A DNA stretch of 64,000 bases from Holacanthus passer (lineage: Eukaryota > Chordata > Actinopteri > Pomacanthidae). A program made the position numbers and the translations under genes. Positions 21,401 through 33,811 of this stretch are shown piece by piece (positions within the stretch are counted from its first letter, which is position 1; each line of letters begins with the position of its first letter). Below the pieces are notes generated by a model. The model worked only from the letters and a program-made list of their open reading frames with translations, was not told the DNA's origin and did no database searches. The stretch is taken from positions 982,001 through 1,046,000 of the forward strand of contig JAFREQ010000047.1 in NCBI GenBank assembly GCA_025331565.1, read 5' to 3'.

Positions 21401-24400
21401 AAGAAAATCTCCCAGTGCCTTTCATAAATGTTATAATTGATCGACAGTATGTTACTTTGAAATTGATATTTCCCACTATTATTTCTTCAGTCCTCAAGCA
21501 TGACTTTGTGAATTTGTAGATCTGCTGCCAAAACGATAAACTCACAACCTATTTTTACTAACCACTATTAACTTTTCAAACACACATGAACGGAACTTAT
21601 TCTTAATCCTCTTGGTGCGAAATCATAAAAATGCACAGCAGAGAGGAGTACTCTTCAGAGATTCTTGTAACAAAGATCAGGTTATGTAAAATCATGGTAC
21701 CAACAGTGTGAGGCCCCATTTGACATTCTTTTTCCCTTTTCTTGAAACTACTATCAACCACTTTGCTGTCATTCATAAAGAAATGCAACTTAATCTCTCC
21801 ACCAGCTCCCTTGACCCCACCAAACATCTTTTATAACAGAATGCTTATTATCATGAAGATGAAGTAGCTTACTGGCAAAGAACAAATCATTTTCCTGCTT
21901 ACTGGCATCTTCCCCTGGCACTGAGAACTGCCATTGTGTCCTTCAGGCCAAATTTGGGTCAATTTCAAACAATTATTCAGCAAAATCATTGGAAAGTTTT
22001 TAACAGCTATATTGACTATGTGTAATGTGAACATGGTCACTGGCTGAGACAAATCCCTAGAAGATTTTCATCAAACTCTACAGAGCTTTTGCTTATTTTA
22101 GCTACTCCTACAAAGTTACTGCCAAACTTAAAGGAAACCCACTGTACCCTACCTGCCAGCAGCCGGCAGTCAATGTTAGCAGACAGCAGATGAAGAAAGC
22201 TGAACATTTAGCAGCTGGAGAGTCACATATTGGAGACCAAAACAGAGCTAAAATGAGATTGAATGTTGGCTTTTAGGTGGCCAGAAATGATTCAAATGAA
22301 TGCTAATGTTGCTCTGTGTCTGTTAAATGTATTAATTGAAGAGAATGTGTAAAACTCCTTAGTAACACTTTAACCATAGCTAATCAGGTTCTGAGTCTCA
22401 CAACTTATTGTGAGTTGCCCAAAAACATTTGTCCTGGCTTTTCAAGCTCAACACAGCAGAGAGACAGAGAAAAGCCACTTCGAATACACTAGCATGCTAT
22501 ACTTACTAGTCTAAAACCACAGAGATGTGTGAGGCTCTATGGCACAGTTTTGAATTGGCTTAAGTCTTGTCTGTCTGGCAGAGACTCTGCTGTCTGCTCT
22601 CTGAGTGAGCACAAGGCTCCATTGTAGGACCATTGTTTTTCAGACGCCAAAGGTATATCATGCAGGATTTTCCTAAAAAACAATGCATAGACTCATAAAA
22701 AGTCAACCCTCCCAGTTCTAGACCAGCTCTCTGTCAGTATTTTCTTATTGTCTTCTTATTTTGCTGTTCAGGAAGTTTCTGAGGCTACAGCTTTCGAGCA
22801 GCGGGTGTGTAGCCCCCAGCTACAGGTGATGAACAGGTGATGTCGGGACTTTATAAAAAGGTAGTGACCAGGTGCCAGACCGTAAGCAGCACACATCCAA
22901 AATGAAGCTACGAAAATGGTGGACAAATGAAGAGCGATGCAGAGTTGGCCTGTTTTCTGTTGGACAGGTAGGTGGCAGCTGTGAGCTTAGTTATCTTGCT
23001 AAAGGATCGTCTTTTCCATTACACCAAATTTCCGACAATAGTAGCTTGCAGTGCATGTACAAGCAGTTTAAATGTTCCAAAGTGTAACCGACAACTTCTT
23101 CATAGTATACCTTTGAATGCAATTGAAAATATTATGAGCAAACACATAGTTGGTTTTCAATGCCATGTAGACAATCTACAGCTATTTGACGTTCTGCAGG
23201 CTTTACCAACTAAAACATTTAGCTACGGTTAGGGAAAGATTGTAGGTACAATTAAGGTGAAAGTTACATGCAAGTCTGGGACCAGACACGACCCCGGGTC
23301 TCCTGGGTCACCATCCCGGGGTCGTGTCTGGTCACCATCCACCCCCACCTCCACACCCTAACAATCTGCCTCACTACATAAAGGGCCCACTACTTCCTGC
23401 ACTGGCACTGAACGTTGGCATAAATCATGAGGTGCAGAATTGGCCAATATGGACATAATCCGTTGGGATACTGAGCTATAAATTCTGTATGACTCAGTGA
23501 TGTAAATCCTTCTGGCAAACTACTTTAACATATTCATTGTATCTACTCTTTTATGTCACAAACCTTCCTACAACTGATCAAAGACACAACTTGTAATAAT
23601 CAGAACACAGGCTCTGAGACAGAAGTTGCGCAGTGACTTAAAATCCTTGACACAAAACATCAAGCCCCCCAAGCTAGTAACCTTGGTCCGCTTTTTGATC
23701 CTCAGCTGAATTCTGAAGCTCACACACACAATATCACCAGCACTGTCTTTTATCCTCTCAAGAAATACTGCAAAAGTACTGCCATATCTCTCCCATGCAG
23801 ATACCAAAGGATCTATGTGTGCTTTTATCACTAGCAGGCTTGACTACAGTGCAGTACTGTAATGCTTTCTTTTGTGGCCCACCCGAAAAGCCTGAGACAA
23901 ACTGCACACCAGCCAAAATGCAGCAGCATGCATGCTGACCGTTTGGTAACAGATTCGTCTTTGTACATTTTCAAATTCTCCTCTTGGTTTTTACAATCAC
24001 TAATTAGAGTAGTGACTGATTGCAAACATGCTTTAAAGATGTTTTTCTGTTAAATTTGTTCATTTATTTAGAACTGAACTCTTCATTTTCCATGATCTAC
24101 CACCAACGCCAATACAGAAGCAGGTTTTAGTATCTGTCTGGAGCTGATGGCACCACAATCTGTCGGCGTTTTCAATCGAAAAAAGATATTAAATTTAGCT
24201 CATAGTTACTGGTTTATCATTTATCATGTATATTTTATTTCTTTACTTGTAAGATCTCCTTGTGATCATGTCAGTTTTTGTTATTGTGGACCATGAAGGG
24301 CTCGGCTGTCTGGGGACACATCTTACTGAGGTGTTGTTCCTGTAAATATGAGCCTTTGGGATGCACAGAGGTTCATTTCTGTGTTCCATGATGACGACCG

Positions 24401-27400
24401 GTTGATGTCTTTGAGTGGACACAGAGGTGCAGTGCTATTTTGGGAAAGAGGTTTCGCGCTATACTGGATGCAGCAAAAGAGTGAGCATCTTTTTTTCGTT
24501 TCCATATAATGCACTTATGTGTGGCACAAAAAGCTTCATGTCCAAAAAGTTTGATTAAGTGAGTAAGTGTGTGTGTGTGCGCACATGTCTGTTTGTCAGA
24601 GCAGTCCCAGTGTTCCCATTGTGTTCGTAGCGTTGCCCGTGTGTATTTATCCGAGTGTGACAGTATCTGTGTATGCTGTGAACCTGCCTTACACAAATCT
24701 CACTTGCCTCTCTGCGGCTGCAAACACACACACACACACACACTCCCCACCTCCACCCACCCCCCGCCCCCTTGTCACCGACACACGCCCACCGATTGGC
24801 CGCCGTTGAAGCAAGGCATAAGCTGTTCCCTAGCAACAGAGCGCTGGTTAACCAATAGGGGGCCGTCTGTGAGGAAGGGGCTAGTTTGCCAGTCTGCTGT
24901 TACTAAGGTGCAGAGAGGACCGCTGGGGTTCTCTCTCCGCCTGTATATCTGTGTGTGCATGTGTGTGTGAGTGTGTTTTAGGCTTCATGTTTTCAAGTAG
25001 CAGGTAGCAGCAGCAGCAGCCACCAAACTGCAAAATATCCGACTTCGCTCACTGTCATCACACTGCTGCAGACAAATCTTTATAAAAGTGAACAAGTTGT
25101 GTGAGAGCTTTATTTAACAGTTTACACACAAGTCGAGCGTGTGTGTGAGAGAGAGCTGGTATTCATAATGTGCTCGCTGCATGGCTGTAGCGTACGACGT
25201 GTGGTTTTCACTCGCTGCTGATTCTCCTGTTGGTTTCATTAGCTAATGCTGCGACCGTATTATCATCCAGGATTAGCATGGTTGGGGCCGTCCACCAGCC
25301 TGAGTCAAGACGTAGCCAAAAAATTATATTATAACACCGTAATCCTCCCTGCTTGCTCATGGTACAAAAAAATCTTTCTTTATTTCACAAGGTTAAACCT
25401 TGTGCCTCTCTCCCAGGATTATCTTAATATGTGGGATAACATTGTGTTATGTCACTGGGGATGGAATGTATCCTCATGAAAGTGGGCAACAAATCCTTTT
25501 AGTCAAATCAATGTGTGGCAGTGACACGACAGATATGACAAATGCGCCATACAGCTGCTGTCCAGGATGATATTAAGGGCAAACAGAGCCATGTAGAGGT
25601 TCTAGCTACTGAAATTTAAAGGTGCTACAACAAATATTTTTTATTAACAATAGCAAAAATTACTACATCTAAAGTTAAATGGGTTGCTCATAAGATTAAT
25701 CCACAGAATATTATCAACTGACTCTACAGATCCTCTCAGTCCTACTGAGCTTTATAGTTTTTAACTCATTGTTTTGGTTTTATAGCCTGCAACACTGTTT
25801 ACAGCAGCAGATGTTTTCAGCTACAGTAAAAGCTCTAATAAAGTCACTTTGAGTACATCACCAAACAGCTGGTGAACATAGGGAAGCTAAAGAGACAGAT
25901 ATTTCCCTGAGGAGTTGGTGAAGGCCCCAAATCAGATCTTAAAAGAGCCTGATTATTGGACTTATATTCATCAGGTGGCCAGAATCATGACTGAAAATGA
26001 ATGTTAATGGTTTTCTGCTCACTGTGTAAAGTCCTATTGTTTGCTCAAACATTTGCAATATGTACTTTATAAAGTAATAATGTCAATGTCATTTCAGGCA
26101 ATATTCTGTTTTTTAATCCTACTGCTAGATCTAATTTCTCATTTTTTTAAAGTCATCCTTTCTTATCAGATTCATTGGAAGCAGAGGAATGACGGTAACA
26201 GTAGTCCTGAATTACAGTAACCTCACAAAATGATGCAAAATACTTTTTTTTGGGAAACTCAAAAAAAAGATTCAGTGAGTCACCGAGGCCGGAGGCAGAC
26301 TTGGAGTCCAGTCAGCACCTCCAAAACGATCAACGCACTGTCCCCAGAATTTGATCTGGAGCGCATTGACAGGAGGCAATTTGAGCTAACGTCGCTGGTC
26401 AAAATACTTTGACATTTTAAAGGCACAGCATGAGGTGAAAGATGAAAATGCTCTGTAGAGCTGAGGAGAACTGGAGAGTTGTGTGATACTTCTCTGTAGG
26501 TTCTTCAGTACAAGCAAGTGGCCATGTGATCCATTGTGACTATAAAAATATTGATTATAGCTTTAATACATGATAGCTTTAATGTTGAAATTTAAGCATT
26601 TAAAAAATTGTATATTTTACATTGAAATCCATCTATCCGAATTTATGTGGTTTGAATTTTCCTCTTTCCAGAAGGCAATTTCAAAAATTAAGAATGCTGT
26701 CTCAACAAATTCTGCTTGAAAATGAGTAACATTAAAAAAAAGACACCATACTGAAGTTACTCAGATTAAATTGGTGACAAATCAAAGTCAAGTCTGAACA
26801 GTCTAATTTTTAAAACCAGGAAATAGTCACAGGGTTGAGAGTTTTGTGGTCTTCTACTTTGTGTCTACATAGTTAGGGTCAGGATTACAGTTGTAACAGT
26901 TTTATAAAGCTGCTTCATCAGTGAGGTTGAGTTTCTTTATTGCTGTAAAAAAAAGTCCTAATAAAGATTTAAAGTTGCAACAAAAGGCAACTCATGGAAT
27001 TTTTGAAACTTTGAAAGACTAGAAGTGGGTGGATGAGGTGAATAATGAAGATATTCAATCTCTATCAAGCAAGAGGAGTGATAAAAAGAGTGTTTGCTTA
27101 CTGTTGTTCAAGAGCCAGTTTTGTATTTTTTCACCTAAATTTAAACACACACTGCCTGTGCACCAGAAGGATTTTCAGCCATACTAACCACCGGCAAGTA
27201 ATTTGTGCAGTGCCATGTTGAGAACATCCTAGCCATCAGCTAATCTCCTCTCTCAGAGTCTCAGAGTTGGTTTAGTATTTATGTGTAACAGAGTTGTGTT
27301 AGTGTGCTTAGTATGAGTCTTACCGAGTTGCCTTTGCTCGGCGTGAGGCTGTGGTCCTGCTGCTCCGGCGTGATGGGGGAGGACTTCAGAGGGGGGGAGA

Positions 27401-30400
27401 GGGTGAGGTCCCGACGTAGAGGCCGGGAATCCATCTTTTCCCCCGGTCTGTCCAACTTGTGTACTGAGTCTTTACCCCCCTCCCTCCCCTCTTTCCCCTC
27501 TCTTCCTTCCCTCCCCTCCCTCCCATCACGGTTCTTATGCCTCTGCCGTTGCACAGTGTGCGAGCGCCCCTCTCCGTGAGCATGACTGTGCCCGTGCCTC
27601 TCCTCCCCGTGCCCATGGGGCTTGTGGGTAGTGGAGTCTCTGGGCTGTAAAGGCTTCATCTCCATCTCATAATTGCTAATTTTCTCCTCATCCTGCTCCA
27701 ACAGCCGGCCTCCTCTGCCATGCACGCCCCTGTGCCCGGATGTCCAAGAGGCGGACGAGGATGACTCCGTCCACCTGTCCCCTCTGGCCTGTCTGTGATT
27801 GGATGATCCGTGTTCCCGGGACTTGTGATTGGAGGAGCTGTGTTTGTGTCCGTTGGTCCGGCTCGCCCCTCGTCCGCTGACCCCACCTCCTCCTTTTGAC
27901 AACACCCCTCTCCTCTTGTCCTCGCTCCAGCTGTTGGCCCGTGGGTACTCCCCCCTCCCTCCTCCTCCGCCTTCACCTCCCCCGCTTCCTCCCTCCATCA
28001 ACACCTGGATTTCCGTCTGCCCTCCTCCCCCACCTTTCTCACCCCTTTCTCCTCCATCCTTCCCCCTGTCCCCATGGTCCACAGCGCTCTGCCGGTGGAA
28101 GCGGGCACTCTTGCTGCGCTGGGACGGCCGGGCAGGGGGAGGCGGAGTGTGGGGCGGTGAGGAAGAAGGGGGGCTGAGGTCTGGGGTTGCAGCATCATTC
28201 GAGGGGTCATCTGATGCCGCACTCTTTACATAGAGGTCAGGGCTGTCTGCGGTGCCGGCGCTACTCGAAAGCCCCTCACCCTCCACCTCGCTGGACACCT
28301 GACGTTTGGGACGCTGCACCTCCATGCCTGCAAAGGACAGACGACATTGGAAAGATGAAGGATATTTGAAATTCAACGAATATTGTCTCCATGCTTGTTT
28401 GCATTACCCATCGCTTCTTACTACTTTAAATTTGCATAAATGACAGCACAGTAAATATCAGTACATACACACATACATTTTATTGCAGTACATGTTAGGG
28501 ACTGTATGAAAATGATAAAGATGGGGATAAAGCTACTAAGCTAACAGTTATTGCAGCCACAGAATGAGTAAAATGACTCCAGGAACCATCTATGTGGCTG
28601 CTGATGGACTTGATGGTATTTTCCACCCACCCAGGATCCTAATTAATTAAAATATTAGATCAACTGATGTTGTAGACTGGTATATAAGATCTGATATCTT
28701 AGTATCCATCAAATCAATTACATGATGCCTGAGTTGCATGTTGGAAATCTTTCTTTCAGACAGCTGTGAAAATGAAAAGCCATCTTTGTGAGTAAATGAA
28801 TACAATGGGATTAAAACAAGTTGAAAGACCCTCCCCTGCTCTTTCAAAAAAATTCAAACTACCCTCCCTTCCTTGACCCCCTCTTCTGCCCCTAATCATT
28901 TTTGTACAGTCTCTTAGTTTTCATCTGTGAACAAATGGGACGGAAATAGTAGGGTACATGAGGATGTCCAGGATCAACACAAACATATCAAATGTCAGCA
29001 CTGATACTTGTTGGCATAAATGTCCTCACAATAACGTGTGTGTGTGTTTCATGAGTGGGTTTTGTTTTTTAGCTGTGTGAAAAAATGGCAAGAGAACAAT
29101 CACTGTCATCTCAGGTAACTGTGTGTGGGAGTGTACACTATGTGTCATACATGTCAGTGAGTGTGTTTGTCACAGCACTTAGTAGTGCATGTTCTTGTGG
29201 GTTGGCTACCTGCAGTGTTGTACAGGTGTGAGTGACGGAGACAGAAATGCAAAGCTGGAGGGTGGTTTACGCTGACCTTTACCACCAACCCACACAAATA
29301 TAGTGTATGTATGTTTCATTCGTTCACGCATGTGTAGACGAGTGTTGTTACATTTATGTCTGCTTGGCTGGATTTGAAGAATATGGACATGTGCTGCAGT
29401 AGTATGGACAGTACGTTGTGATTTTGGTGAGTGTGTGTGCCCACCATTTCCCGGGTGCTGGAAGGAAGGGGAGAACTGCTTGGCGGTGACCCTCGCCATG
29501 CGACTCTCCTCCTGGGCTTTCTGAGCTGCTCCTACTGCTGCCTCTGCTTTACCCTGTGCATGAGCCGTCCTGACACACAAAAGACAGAGAACAGAATGTA
29601 TAGAGTACAATAAATACACCAAACTTTATCTTTAAACATTTTTAAATGAGAAAAGAATATGAAGAGAATTTTTGGCAGTGGTGTCCGAAACTAATTCCTG
29701 TAAGAAAAAAAGTTTAGCAGGTTGGAAGGAGATAAGGAATTCAAGTTCAAAAGAACAGAATAGAAAAATAGTGTCTAAAAGTACTGTAGGTTAAAAAAAA
29801 AAATACACAGAAAATACAGTAACTGACCTTTTGTTACAATAAAAGTGCCAACCGTGCACCACATTATTTTCATTTTTCACTGGCATAGGGGTATTTGTGG
29901 TGAAGCCCTGGTTTATTTAATGCACACAGGACCCTCAGAACACAAACAGTTCACCTCCATTAACTTTGTATTCTCGTCTGGTGTTTGTTGCTCAGGTGGT
30001 GATGGAATACCTTGCAATGTGGACCAGAAAGTTCAGAAAGCTGTGTACAAATTAAGGAATCTTTTTTTTGTTCACACAATTATTCCAAAGGGCTCTTGTA
30101 GACCTTGTTGGGACCCACGTAAAATCAAGTTTATAACCTTTATTTTCCAACCCACAACCAATAAACCTGACAGGGTGGACACAAGTCAGAGGACAGGCAC
30201 ACTAAGCAGCTACATTTTGAACCCTCTGTCAACACCAATATTTTATTTTTGAATGCTACAAATAAATCACTATTTTATGCTTAAGTTGTCTGTTAACTGT
30301 GAATTTAGATTTGGATGCACTAAATATTAGTATAGTTGATTAGAGAGAGCAGAACAGAGATTTAACAAGACTCAGCAGAGTAACCAGACGGTCTGTCAAC

Positions 30401-33400
30401 CACCACATTCAGGTGTTTCAACATGGATGGAAAACTTTATGAAAACAACCTGAAAACACTTACCTGCTTGGACCAACAATACTGTCTTTCAGCAGGGGTG
30501 TGTGGACACAAATCATTTTTACACTTAAACAGTATTTTCAAAATTAGCCGGCTTATGGTGGATGTAGCCTGACAATCTGAACTGAACTGAACTGCCATTG
30601 TTTTTCACTTTCTTCATTCGGCTTGATATTGTGTTCATGTTAGAGGGGTTAGTTTGTTTTGTTTTGCTCTGACCAATGAGTGGACGTGGATGTTGCAGTA
30701 ACAGATACTAGGATTTTCACACTGATCAAAGGTATCTAGCCAGCCATGCAGAAGGATGACATCCCGTTCTTAATTGCAGATGCTGAGATCGACTGTTTCT
30801 CCAAACAGGTGTGGATGAATGTGGATGTAATTTTTGTGAATATGCTGCGTCAAAGTCATCTTAGTCAGACATTATTTGTCCAATTTTGTCACAATGGAAC
30901 AATTTTCTAGAAGTGTTGGGCCACCGCATGTTAGAAGCACATCAGCAAGGAAGCAAAGGAATCACCTTATATTACACACGTGTAAGGTTCAATTTGTTAA
31001 TTTGGGTGTATAACACTTGAGAGAAAATGTTGTATGTTAACCACTGTTTGCATGCCCTACAACACTTTTTTCCTGTGATTATGGAAAAATACATCTACAT
31101 ACAATCACATCACTGTTGTGCCGTTATGAAGCATTTACTCTCAGGTACATTATTAAAAGAATATGCAGCACACACCGCCTCATTCATATCTGACTTATCT
31201 GTTCTATCGTGTCTTGCCATGGCTGAAGGATCTCATTATAAAAGACACCTGAGCCAAAGGGTGAGAAACACACACAAGACCCTGAACAGCATGTAGGCAT
31301 CAGCATATTACATGATACCTCACACAGTGGCTATGGGAGGGCAGTTAATGCAGAGCTACACTATGATGAGGTTGTATGTATTCATCTGTTTACAGGCACT
31401 GTAATCTTTTGCTTGAAAATGTCTTTATTATCTCAAAATAATTCATCCCACTGCCTCTGCTTGTCGGGCTTTTCACATCTCCTTCATCTCTCTAACTGCT
31501 CCTTTACAGCCTCCTTTTCATATCTCCCTCGCTCTTTCTTTTATTTCTGCCCATGTCCCTTTCTGCCTCTTCCTAATTGCTCCTTCCTTCTTTATCACAA
31601 TCCCCTTTTCATCTGCATCTTGTCCCACCCTCTCTTTCTTGCTCTCTGGTTACATCAAATGGATCTTTTCTCTCAATCACACCACCTCCCCTCACATTCG
31701 TCTCTCTTTTTTATCTTTGTCTTTCAAAGGACTCTCGACTTGTGTAAAATAGCCTCTCCATCCCTCCCTTTTCTCTCTCTGGGCAGTAACAGTCTTGATG
31801 CAGTGTTGCATGTCGATGGCTATTGATTTTTTGCTCTTCGCCTCTCTGTTTGTCTTTGCCCCTCTCTGCACTCTCTGCCAGCGCTGCTATGCCAGGCCCA
31901 CAGTATACTCAACACCACCATGTGTGTGAGTGCCTGCTTGTTGGCTGTGGGGGAGGTGAGGTGTAAGGAGAGAGAAGAAGATTGTCTTACTGTTTCATAT
32001 GACATAATCACATGTAGATTTTTTTTTTTTTTTACAAAAGTCTCATATTCACAAGGTTTAAATGTCATAAATAAACTGCTTCCCATGCAAACACGCTCTT
32101 GCTAATCTGACACAATCCTGCTCTCACCTTGGTGCTCACACTACAACACAAAAGAATCCCTTTCTCTCTTCCTCTCTCTCTTTCTCTCTGTCATCCTCCA
32201 CAACTTCCTGGCCTGCTCCCGTCTTCCCCAGGAACAACCTGTTTCTAGATGAATCAACTGCCTGCAGAGAAAAAAGCTGCCTGTTCAATGGCGACTTGAT
32301 TATACAACACAACATCCTGTCCAAAAGAAAAAAGAGTTGCAGATGGAGGGCAAGAAGAGAGAAAGGAAAGAGAGAGATGGAGCGAGGTGGTGATGAGAGG
32401 GAGGGAGGAGAGTATGTGACAAAGAGGAGGTACAGAGGGTGTAATGGAGAATGGCATGGGGAGAGACTGAAAGGGAAGAAAGAAGACGGTGTTAAAAAGG
32501 TGTGAGGTGTTCAACATCAATGAATCATAACCAGATTAATTGTGAGACAGAGTAATTACAGCAGTGCCCAAAAGATTGACAATCTCTACATTAAAGGAAG
32601 GAGGAGAGGGACAAGGAGCAATGTCTTCTTTATGACAGGAAGAAACGGGGTTAATGAGAAATATGGTTGTACTGTAATTTTGAGAGCCACTAGCATTGAA
32701 AATACAACTGGCATTAGACATGGTGGCCAATTGTCTTCGCTCTGGGTTCATATTATTCAAAATTACTGCATACTAAGTTTTAGTGGTATTTTATAGTCAT
32801 GATATGATCATACTGTGATTGCAAGCAAATTGTAATTAAAAGCACACAAAATTAGTTACTGAACGTTTAGTTTTACATTTAAAAAGTTGTTCAATGTAAA
32901 GCATAACAGTAGTTATTGCACAGAACAATAATTTGATTTTGCATATATTTACTAAATCAGGAGACATCTCACTTTTCCAAAAATTTTTAATGTCAGGTTC
33001 AACTAGTGCTAAAACAATTTATTGATTAAACAATTAGTCAGATCAATAGAAAAAGTTATCATCGGCAATTTTGACGAGAGTCTTGCCATGCAGTTGCTAA
33101 ACTATGATAAGACAATCACTGTCCGGGGGAGGGGTTTTGTGTAAGTAGGCTATCACATACACTTTTACAAATGTATACAAATGTATATTGGTGTTCAAAA
33201 TGCTACATGTTGCACCTTTAAGAGGACAGACTGAATGAGCAGGGATACCAAGGCCAAAAGGATGAGAGCGAGGAAGGACAGCGAAAAAAAAGGACAGTGA
33301 AGAAGAGGAGAGCTAAAACAAACACGAGATGGAAGAGATACACGCAGAAGAAGACAAACACAAGCACACTGAGAGGTGAGGTGAGGAGAGAGACGGGGAG

Positions 33401-33747
33401 AGAAAGTCTAATCCAGGACTCATGCTAAGCTCTTCCATCATCTCTGTCATTACTCTGAACCAGCTGATGATGATGATGAGGATGATTCATACCTGAATAT
33501 CTAACAGAGCTTTCCGGTTTGCATCACTGCTAATAGCGTATGTGTGTGTGTGTGCGTGAGAGTGTGTGTTGGGCTTTAGGCTTGCTGATGAAACGAGGTC
33601 ACAGGATTGCAGTGAATGGCTCCGTCCACAAAGCACAGTGAGTCACTGCTGTGTTTATCTGGTACTAACTAATCACAGGTAGCCTGATGCCACATCAGTT
33701 GCATCAGCACATGTGACAACAGCGATCAGGGCACATCAGCCTAGTAT

Positions 33748-33811
<64 letters not shown>

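Larger units (their letters stand above)
18404..27323 (-). other. jph3 intron 5 (8.9 kb)
   Basis: A phase 0 intron before the anchor exon. Contents: a LINE fragment at 19.19-19.48 kb (minus), two abutting MITEs at 20.60-21.16 kb, repeat copies at 22.1-22.4 and 25.6-26.5 kb, the 19-bp hairpin at 23.28 kb, a LINE fragment at 23.6-23.96 kb and a promoter-like GC-richer segment at 24.75-25.05 kb. Confidence 0.8.

Noticed and set aside
22850..23087. Small plus-strand ORF with a TATA-like TTTATAAAAAG upstream
   Set aside because: 71 codons with no known domain, in repeat-rich intron DNA; the first 20 residues look protein-like but nothing supports expression.
27829..28233. 134-codon Pro-rich plus-strand frame
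   Set aside because: Antisense of the Gly-rich JPH3 exon 5.
31413..31826. 137-codon plus-strand ORF
   Set aside because: Pyrimidine-rich DNA gives a Phe/Leu/Ser/Cys-rich translation without domains; low-complexity artefact.
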